From a virus, in IMG/VR virus record IMGVR_UViG_3300036781_000418, positions 124,001 to 188,000 of that record: a stretch of 64,000 nt of DNA. One strand, given 5' to 3'. Below the pieces are notes generated by a model. The model ran no database searches. It saw only the letters and a program-made list of their open reading frames with translations, and had not been told where the DNA came from. Position numbers and translations under genes: made by a program. Below, piece after piece: positions 58,195-64,000 of this stretch (position 1 is the stretch's first letter; every line of letters begins with the position of its first letter).

Positions 58195-58974
58195 ATGAAC
58201 GTTCTTGAACCCTACCACCTAGGACGGCGCTTCAACCTGAAGCTGCTGTCCGGCATCTCAGCTGGCGTGATGTTCGTCGCGTGGATGCTGGCTCCCGCCT
58301 CCACTGGCATTCCGTCGCCGCTCGCCATCGCGATAGCGTGGAACAACATGGCCTTGTCACAGGGCCTGTTGATCGAGCTGTTCAACTCGATGGTGGTGAT
58401 CTGGCAGGCCCTGCTGTTCTCCGCCATCCTGTCATGTGGCATCGCCTTCCTCACGACGGCCGACATCTTCAAGGGTGTTGGGACGTTCATCGCCTCACTC
58501 CGGTTTCTAGGGTTTGCCGGCCTGACGTTCCTGTTCACGCTGTGGACGAGCAGCGGCACGTCCCTGAAGCTCGCGCTCCTCACCTTCGGCATGACGGTGT
58601 TTCTGACGCGCTCCACGATCGACGTGATCAAGTCCATTCCGCAGTCGGACATCGACTACGCCCGTTCACTCGGGCTGAGTGGCTGGCGACTCGCGTGGGA
58701 GGTTGGTGCTTGCGGCAAGCAGGCGGACATGCTCGACCTGGTGCGCCAGAACGCGGCCATCGGTTGGACGTTGCTCTCCATGGTGGAGGGCCTTGTCCGA
58801 AGTGAAGGCGGTGTCGGTGCGATGTTGCTCAGCCAGAACAAGTACTTCAACCTCAGCGCGGTCTTCGCGATCCAACTCACCATCCTCGCCTACGGCATTC
58901 TGCAGGACGTGGCGTTGAGTTGGATCCGTGGCGTCATCTGCCCGTGGACGCGCATTAACCGGAGCGACGAATGA
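58195..58974 (+). CDS. ABC transporter permease
   Basis: 259 residues with about six hydrophobic helices. The EAA-type cytoplasmic loop DYARSLGLSGWRLAWEVGAC, followed by a helix with LVRQNAAIGWTL, contacts the ATPase and marks the SsuC/TauC-like family. It probably takes substrate from the tethered binding protein at 56192. Stop overlaps the next start. Confidence 0.82.
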   Translation: MNVLEPYHLGRRFNLKLLSGISAGVMFVAWMLAPASTGIPSPLAIAIAWNNMALSQGLLIELFNSMVVIWQALLFSAILSCGIAFLTTADIFKGVGTFIASLRFLGFAGLTFLFTLWTSSGTSLKLALLTFGMTVFLTRSTIDVIKSIPQSDIDYARSLGLSGWRLAWEVGACGKQADMLDLVRQNAAIGWTLLSMVEGLVRSEGGVGAMLLSQNKYFNLSAVFAIQLTILAYGILQDVALSWIRGVICPWTRINRSDE

Positions 58975-59366
58975 CCTTCGTTATCATCAACACCAACTTG
59001 GCGGTTCGCCCGGTCCGTGATCACCCCATTCCGAATCACCGTGACCGACTTGAAGTGCGCCCCCACCTGTGGAAGAACGAAAAAGGAGATGGGTGGTACT
59101 GTGCACGGAAACCGGCTGGCCACTCATACCCAGAATACTCGATCAACGGCATGGCGCCCACGGCGCTTGAAGCCTGGGCCAGGTGGAAGATACGAGACCA
59201 GCGCCGAGTTCGCATTCCTCGCGCTGGCATTCAGAACAAGCGTGATACGCGCAACTGGTTCTTCGACGGTTGCTTCTACATCAGCTCCTACATTTCGCAT
59301 GAAGGAGTTCTGCGCATCATCCACGGCTACGACCCAATCACCGACGAACTCATCTTGAGGGGCTAA
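58971..59366 (+). CDS. Unknown protein between permease and ATPase
   Basis: 131 residues, basic with many aromatic residues, no transmembrane segment. Coupled to the permease by ATGA. Appears phage-specific; unknown. Confidence 0.55.
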   Translation: MTFVIINTNLAVRPVRDHPIPNHRDRLEVRPHLWKNEKGDGWYCARKPAGHSYPEYSINGMAPTALEAWARWKIRDQRRVRIPRAGIQNKRDTRNWFFDGCFYISSYISHEGVLRIIHGYDPITDELILRG

Positions 59367-59367
59367 C

Positions 59368-60162
59368 TTGAACTACGAGAAACACGAGCGACTCCTGACG
59401 GTCGACCACCTCAACCTGCAGTACGGTGAGAAGATCATTCTGCGTGACGTCAACGTCTGCATCGACAACATCACCCGCCCTGACACGGTGCAAGGCCAGG
59501 TGGTCGCGCTCCTTGGCCCATCGGGTATCGGTAAGACGCAGCTCTTCCGCTGCCTGTCGGGCATGCAGCAAGCGACCAACGGGCACGTGCTCATCGGTGA
59601 TCAGCAGCTGCAAGTCAACGGTGGTGAGGTTGGCGTGGTGCAGCAAGCCTACCCACTCTTCGCCCACCGTACGGTGCTCAGCAACCTGCGCCTGGCCGCC
59701 AGAAAACTTGGCAAAAACTCCGAGCCGGAGATTGAGCGGCTGCTCACCCACTTCGGACTGCAGGACAAGAAGAAGTCCTACCCCACCGAGCTGAGTGGCG
59801 GTCAGCGCCAACGCATCGCGATCATCCAGCAGCTGCTGTGTTCCAACCACTTCCTGCTCATGGACGAGCCGTTCAGCGGCCTTGACGTGATGGCGAAGCA
59901 GCGGGTGTTCGACACGATCCGCACCGTGAGTCAGGCTCATGACCTGAACACGATCATCTTCACGACACACGACCTGGAGGCGGCCGTGAACTTGGCCGAC
60001 AACATCTGGGTGCTTGGCCGAGTTGAAGGCCAGCCGGGCGCGACGATCGTGCAGCAGATTGACTTGGCCGCGGCCGGCCTTGCATGGTCGCCGGACATCG
60101 AGCACCACCCGAAGTATTGGCCCATGGTGTTGCAGCTCAAGGAGCTGTTCAAGCACCTTTAA
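59368..60162 (+). CDS. ABC transporter ATPase (TTG start)
   Basis: 264 residues, TTG start with GAGGGG at good spacing. Walker A GPSGIGKT (50-57), Q-loop VQQAYPL (about 91), signature LSGGQ (142-146), Walker B LLMDEP (163-168), switch His 201. All active residues intact. Energises the permease at 58195. Closest class is the nitrate/sulfonate/taurine group. Confidence 0.88.
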   Translation: MNYEKHERLLTVDHLNLQYGEKIILRDVNVCIDNITRPDTVQGQVVALLGPSGIGKTQLFRCLSGMQQATNGHVLIGDQQLQVNGGEVGVVQQAYPLFAHRTVLSNLRLAARKLGKNSEPEIERLLTHFGLQDKKKSYPTELSGGQRQRIAIIQQLLCSNHFLLMDEPFSGLDVMAKQRVFDTIRTVSQAHDLNTIIFTTHDLEAAVNLADNIWVLGRVEGQPGATIVQQIDLAAAGLAWSPDIEHHPKYWPMVLQLKELFKHL

Positions 60163-60245
60163 CCTGGTCCGTGAACCTTCATTCGTGCATGTTCGAACGA
60201 CGGCTTACGGACTAAAATGAAGTACCTTTAACTAGGAGGCGTGTA

Positions 60246-60515
60246 ATGAAGCTTAAGACTTTCCCGAAGGTTGTGATTGGTTTGGTGGTGCTCGGCGTGG
60301 CCGGCTTTTTCTTGTCCAAACAGGACTTGAGCAAGCTCGTTCCGCCGAAGAAGGTCGAGGTGGTGGAGCAACAGCCCGCCCAAGACAGTCCACCGGTCGT
60401 GCAACAGCAAGAACCCGTCCAGCAGGATCCGCCTGCCGCTCAGCCGGCGCCGCAGCCCGCTCAACCAGCACAGCAGGACGCCGGTTTGGCGGCCGTGCTG
60501 GGCAAGAAGAAGTGA
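60246..60515 (+). CDS. Anchored Pro/Gln-rich protein
   Basis: 89 residues. N-terminus KLKTFPKVVIGLVVLGV is clearly related to that of the SBP-OmpA protein, then a Pro/Gln/Ala linker to the C-terminus. Could be a periplasmic spacer. Ribosome site TAGGAGG. Upstream TAAAAT at about 60211. Confidence 0.65.
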   Translation: MKLKTFPKVVIGLVVLGVAGFFLSKQDLSKLVPPKKVEVVEQQPAQDSPPVVQQQEPVQQDPPAAQPAPQPAQPAQQDAGLAAVLGKKK

Positions 60516-60523
60516 GGTGAACC

Positions 60524-61150
60524 ATGGTCACACGTGCAAAGACAAGCACACCAGCCACGCTGGACAAGGCCACCAAGCCACTTTGGACTGCCTTGGACCC
60601 TGAGAACTACAAGGGTCCGAACTTTGACAAGGAACCGCTGAAGGGCCTTGGACTGTTGGTTCGCGACGAGGTCACCGGCTACACTGGCATGGTCACTCAA
60701 GTCAGCGTCCTGCTGAGCGGTAACGTCCAGTTCGCCGTTCAGCCGTCCTCCACCGACTGTGGGGTGACAATGCCCGACGCGATGCAGTTGGACGTACATT
60801 CGCTCAAGGCCGTCGGTGATGGTCTGTCGAAGACCGTCATCAAGGTGCCGAATCCGACGACCATTCCGCTCGGCGTCGAGGTTGAGGACATCATCACTGG
60901 TATTAAGGCGATAACGACCCAGAAGACCACGTTCATGAACGGCTGTGAGGTCTTCTTGCTTGAGGTCGCGTTGAAGAACCGCCAGCCACTGACGGAGTTT
61001 GCCCACCACATCAACGCCATCCGCCTCAAGGTAACTGGCAAGAATGACAAGACCAAGCAGCTCAACTTGCCGCCCGCTGACGACCGGGGCCGCCCTCCTG
61101 GTGGACCGAGCAAACGGCTCACCCACACTCCCACCACACGTCTCCGTTAA
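60524..61150 (+). CDS. Tandem-repeat beta protein, unknown
   Basis: 208 residues. Two related units, GLLVRDEVTGYTGMVTQVSV and GVEVEDIITGIKAITTQKTT, resemble a small KOW-like module I associate with phage proteins. Basic C-terminus. Its place inside a transporter module suggests phage adaptation. Function unknown. Confidence 0.6.
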   Translation: MVTRAKTSTPATLDKATKPLWTALDPENYKGPNFDKEPLKGLGLLVRDEVTGYTGMVTQVSVLLSGNVQFAVQPSSTDCGVTMPDAMQLDVHSLKAVGDGLSKTVIKVPNPTTIPLGVEVEDIITGIKAITTQKTTFMNGCEVFLLEVALKNRQPLTEFAHHINAIRLKVTGKNDKTKQLNLPPADDRGRPPGGPSKRLTHTPTTRLR

Positions 61151-61159
61151 GGACCAACC

Positions 61160-62050
61160 ATGAAGAAGACACTTTCCCTGCTGCTCGGTGTTGTGCTGAG
61201 CATGGGTGCCCACGCCGCCTCAGTTGGCATCGCCAGCGGCAACACCACGGGCACCAACTACCCGATGGCCGAGGACATCAAGCGTGTGTGCAGCACGCCG
61301 CAGTCGCCGATCTATAACGTGGTGTCTGACGGTTCGGTGGACAACATCTTCAAGATCTACAACGACAAGTCCGTCCAGTACGGCATCATTCAAGCCGACG
61401 CACTGGTCTACCAGCAAGGCATCGACAAGAAGATGATGAGCAACATCTTGATGGTGTTCCCGTTCTTCTCGACGGAGATTCACCTGATCGTGAAGGACGG
61501 TGCGCCCATCACCGACATCAGCCAGCTGCGTGGCAAGCGCGTGGTTGAAGGTCCTGAAGGTTCCGGCACGTGGGTGACGGTGCAGGTGATCAAGGCCCTC
61601 ACCGGACTTCAGTGGACCGCCATCAACAAGAGCCAGCAGGACGGCTTCAACGCGGTGATGAGCAACCAAGCGGACGCTGAGTTTATTGTGGCTGGCGCGC
61701 CAATCAGCCTGCTGCAAAAGTCGACTGGGTTTCGCCTCGTGCCCATCAAGCACCCAGCGCTGGACGGCTTCAAGTTGTACACGAAGACGATGCTGAGCTC
61801 TGGCATGTACCCGTCGGTCCGTGGCACAGTGTCCACGTACAAGGTGGACAACGTGTTGGCGACGTACGCCTTCAAGAACCAATACCAGCGGGAGATTGGC
61901 GACCTCGTGACGTGCATCGCGAGGAACATCGGTGAACTCCAGCAGACTGGACATCCGAAGTGGCGTGACGTCGATCCGGCGGATATTAACCGGATTGACT
62001 GGCCTGCACATCCGGCCGCCGTCGCCGCCATCAAGCGCGTTTCCCGGTAA
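61160..62050 (+). CDS. TAXI-family periplasmic binding protein
   Basis: 296 residues. Signal peptide MKKTLSLLLGVVLSMGAHA, then the TAXI-type start SVGIASGNTTGTNYPMAED and a bilobal binding fold (KRVVEGPEGSGTW). TAXI proteins normally feed TRAP transporters; no TRAP membrane subunit is seen, so it may work with the ABC permease or alone. Ribosome site AAGGACC. Confidence 0.85.
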   Translation: MKKTLSLLLGVVLSMGAHAASVGIASGNTTGTNYPMAEDIKRVCSTPQSPIYNVVSDGSVDNIFKIYNDKSVQYGIIQADALVYQQGIDKKMMSNILMVFPFFSTEIHLIVKDGAPITDISQLRGKRVVEGPEGSGTWVTVQVIKALTGLQWTAINKSQQDGFNAVMSNQADAEFIVAGAPISLLQKSTGFRLVPIKHPALDGFKLYTKTMLSSGMYPSVRGTVSTYKVDNVLATYAFKNQYQREIGDLVTCIARNIGELQQTGHPKWRDVDPADINRIDWPAHPAAVAAIKRVSR

Positions 62051-62601
62051 ACACGGACTTCTCCTCCGTCGGCCCGAACCTGTGAAGGTCTCGGGCCGAC
62101 TCGTCTCCAGATCTGGCCCGTTACACTCGAGTAAGTTTTACTACCTGCCGGCGGCCCCGAGTAAGACTTACTTAAATGTGTAACAAATAGGCGTTGAAGT
62201 AGTAACTTTTACAGCGCTATGTTATAGTGGTTCCATCACTTCATAATATGGCGTGTAATAAGCCCGGACAATAAGAAAGCCGGGTAGAGGAGCTCTGTAG
62301 TACCCCTTCCCGTTACAAAAGATCGTCATCACGATCCGGCGTAGCTGTACGCGGAAGCTCAGTTTTGACCGAGTAGGGTAGAAGTTTGCCCTTGCGAAGC
62401 GTTTGTCGGTCCAGTTAGTTATTGCTTAAGTTTGAGTGGCAGAATATCGAGGCCATATTATGGTTTCGATAATGACGAATATTATCTAGATCTGAACCCA
62501 AATTCAGAATCGAAATAAGTGCAGTTTCTATGTTTGTGCTTCGAAATATACGTTAAGATGCTACTCGCAATCACAAACCTTTTGCTCTAAGGCCCACTGC
62601 A
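62051..62601. other. 551-bp AT-richer non-coding region
   Basis: The longest gap in the window. No ORF of note on either strand. It contains CGAGTAAG direct repeats (62128, 62158), the palindrome GTAAGACTTAC, a possible -10 TATAGT at 62218-62226, hairpins CCCGG/CCGGG and GATCGT/ACGATC, GTTACA boxes at 62120 and 62312, and TAAGAT near 62551. Candidate for an origin, a regulatory hub or an untranslated RNA; none can be shown. Confidence 0.5.
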
Positions 62602-63219
62602 ATGTCTGATGTGAACACAGCCCGAGAAAATGGCAAGAAGATCCTTCTGGTCTCTTCGCCAGTTCAAGCAATTCTGATGAACAAAGTGCTGATCGATGAG
62701 ATTCGATCCGGCTTTTGGGCGAATCACCGACCATCCGGCCATGGTGATCACTGGACTGAAGTCGAAGCGATCGTGTCGACGGACGGTCAACTCGGTCCGA
62801 TCAACTGGTCGGCACCACGCACCTACAACGTACTCAACCTCGACTTCTTCAACCCCAACGCTGACAAGCTCGTCGCGCTGGCCAAGTCCGTGAAGCCGAA
62901 CTCCAACGAGCGCTCCGTCAAGAAGGAGCTCATCGAACTTGGTCGCATCATCGGCGGCCGCCTGGCTTCGCGCACCTCCGAGCCGATCAAGCTCGAACGC
63001 GGCAACCACAAGCCTGGCACCTTGACCGCCTCGGTCCGCAAAGCCCGTGAAGCTGGTTGCACCTTGGCCGACGTGATCGCCCTCTCGAAAAGCGGTACGG
63101 CCGCCGCGAGCGTGAAGCCGAAGACGACCACCGTCAAGAAGCGCGTTGAAGACGCGGGTCTCGAACTTACCGGTGCGATCGCTGGTCCGATCACCCACGT
63201 CGCCGCCCTCGCCGAGTAA
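62602..63219 (+). CDS. Unknown protein
   Basis: 205 residues starting MSDVNTARENGKKILLVSSP. C-terminal half Lys/Ala/Thr-rich and basic. No domain recognised. No clear ribosome site; TAAGAT lies about 50 nt upstream. Confidence 0.65.
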   Translation: MSDVNTARENGKKILLVSSPVQAILMNKVLIDEIRSGFWANHRPSGHGDHWTEVEAIVSTDGQLGPINWSAPRTYNVLNLDFFNPNADKLVALAKSVKPNSNERSVKKELIELGRIIGGRLASRTSEPIKLERGNHKPGTLTASVRKAREAGCTLADVIALSKSGTAAASVKPKTTTVKKRVEDAGLELTGAIAGPITHVAALAE

Positions 63220-63231
63220 ACCTCTGGCGCC

Positions 63232-63270
63232 TCACAACGGGCCGTAGACCATGTCGGTTCACGGCCTTTG
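63232..63270 (+). terminator. Imperfect hairpin terminator
   Basis: GGGCCGT / ACGGCC stem with a 15-nt partly paired loop, then TTTGTTT. Confidence 0.5.
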
Positions 63271-63289
63271 TTTCATCTAGGAGCACACC

Positions 63290-64000
63290 ATGGACTTTGC
63301 CATTTTCAAGGCGGCGGTCTCGAAGCGATTCGAGTTTCTCGCCAGGCACTCGCTGTTTCGCGTCAACCTCGACGCTGACAACGGTCAAGGCACGATCATC
63401 TCGGGCCGCGACCGCATCTGGGCAACCTACCTGAGCGCCTTTCCGGCCGGCGCGGACCCCATCTTCCGTGAACGCACGGAACACGACTGCAACTGCTGCA
63501 AGTCGTTCATCCGCGCGGTCGGCAACTGCGTCGCCATCGTGGACGGCAAGTTGGAAACCCTCTGGGACCTGAAGGTCAGCGATCCAAACTACCAGATCGT
63601 CGCCGACGCGATGGCCGCCTTCGTGCGCAACGGCAAGGTGACCGACATCTTCCTGCACATGGAGTCCACGGCTGGCCGTGACAAGACGTTTGAGCAAGTC
63701 CTCGGCGGCGAGAACATCACGTGGAACCACCTCGCTGTCACGCTGCCGCGCGACACGGTGGTGGACAAGCATGACATCCCGTCGACGCTGAACGGTCCGC
63801 GCGACGACCACCAAGTCCTGCACCGCTCGCTCACCGAGTTCAGTGTGGAAGCCTTGGACATCGTGCGTGAGCTCATCGCGCAGAACTCCCTTTACCGCGG
63901 TGAAGAGGACAAGTACGCCACGACCGAGTTCCACAAGCTGAAGACGGTGTTCGACACCCTGCTCACGGACCAGGCCAAGGACCTCTTCGTCTGGACGAAG
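63290..64000 (+). CDS. Unknown protein (3' end outside window)
   Basis: 237 codons to the window edge. Ribosome site TAGGAG. Motif RERTEHDCNCCKSFIRAVGN may bind metal and reads like a family I associate with large phages. Function unknown. Confidence 0.7.
   Translation, partial: MDFAIFKAAVSKRFEFLARHSLFRVNLDADNGQGTIISGRDRIWATYLSAFPAGADPIFRERTEHDCNCCKSFIRAVGNCVAIVDGKLETLWDLKVSDPNYQIVADAMAAFVRNGKVTDIFLHMESTAGRDKTFEQVLGGENITWNHLAVTLPRDTVVDKHDIPSTLNGPRDDHQVLHRSLTEFSVEALDIVRELIAQNSLYRGEEDKYATTEFHKLKTVFDTLLTDQAKDLFVWTK

Noticed and set aside
62240-62360. Possible tRNA or known riboswitch in the 62-kb gap
   Set aside because: Hairpins exist, but no cloverleaf, anticodon loop, T-loop consensus or recognisable riboswitch core could be found.
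62420-62440. TTATTGCTTAAG resembling a T4 MotA box
   Set aside because: A single match in an AT-rich gap with no -10 box at the right spacing; not repeated elsewhere in the window.
1-64000. Integrase, transposase, insertion sequence, CRISPR array or attachment site
   Set aside because: No recognisable protein, no regularly spaced repeats and no flanking duplications were seen.

Overview
The window reads as 64 kb from the middle of a large lytic tailed phage, a distant relative of T4 (myovirus). Recognisable T4-type genes are packed almost gaplessly: baseplate gp26, portal gp20, prohead protease gp21, scaffold gp22, major capsid gp23, terminase gp17, ssDNA-binding gp32, UvsX, UvsY, UvsW, NrdA/NrdB/glutaredoxin, dCMP deaminase, a GroES/gp31-like cochaperonin, clamp loader gp44 and probably gp62, and DNA ligase gp30. 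Gene order differs strongly from T4. By eye the G+C is in the mid to upper 50s with G/C-ending codons. No tRNA, integrase, transposase or CRISPR was seen. A lipoprotein signal of the type common in Burkholderiales (44168-45223) hints at a betaproteobacterial host; that is inference only.

Layout. 1-9000: baseplate and head assembly. 9039-15848: small late genes; several begin with a peptide ending in L/I-x-E like the capsid-targeting peptides of T4 internal proteins, so this looks like a locus of proteins packaged with the DNA, including a kinase-like fold and LRR proteins. 15870-18000: lipase-like hydrolase and terminase. 18047-21769: early-type small genes and an HD-Pnk fusion. 22022-26472: gp32, uvsX, uvsY-like, uvsW. 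26469-29702: small genes, an apparently dead gp21 paralogue and a GH108 endolysin. 29712-36238: nucleotide metabolism with a probable Acb1 anti-CBASS gene. 36235-42937: replication genes, with a C-family (DnaE-like) polymerase core split between two small genes, gp44 and gp62 candidates and a cochaperonin. 43304-54313: accessory genes, including an LRR lipoprotein, nucleotidyltransferase, ADP-ribosyltransferase-like protein, DNA ligase, metallophosphatase and RNA ligase. 54408-62050: an envelope module of coiled-coil proteins, substrate-binding/OmpA fusion, ABC permease, ABC ATPase and TAXI-type binding protein. 62051-62601: an AT-richer non-coding gap. 62602-64000: two unknown genes, the last cut by the window edge.

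Expression signals fall into classes. Late promoters carry (G/C)TAAATA. Sigma70-like promoters precede early-type genes; in five cases the -10 hexamer ends exactly 6 nt before the start codon, so those mRNAs should be leaderless. Four promoters share GTTACA 29-30 nt upstream of GTAnAAT. Four others have the -10 box in the loop of a perfect inverted repeat. Many genes overlap as ATGA, implying translational coupling.

The genes make a self-sufficient program: make dNTPs, replicate and recombine with a T4-type machine but an unusual polymerase, repair RNA and DNA ends, block a host CBASS defence, remodel the host envelope, then build a T4-type head.
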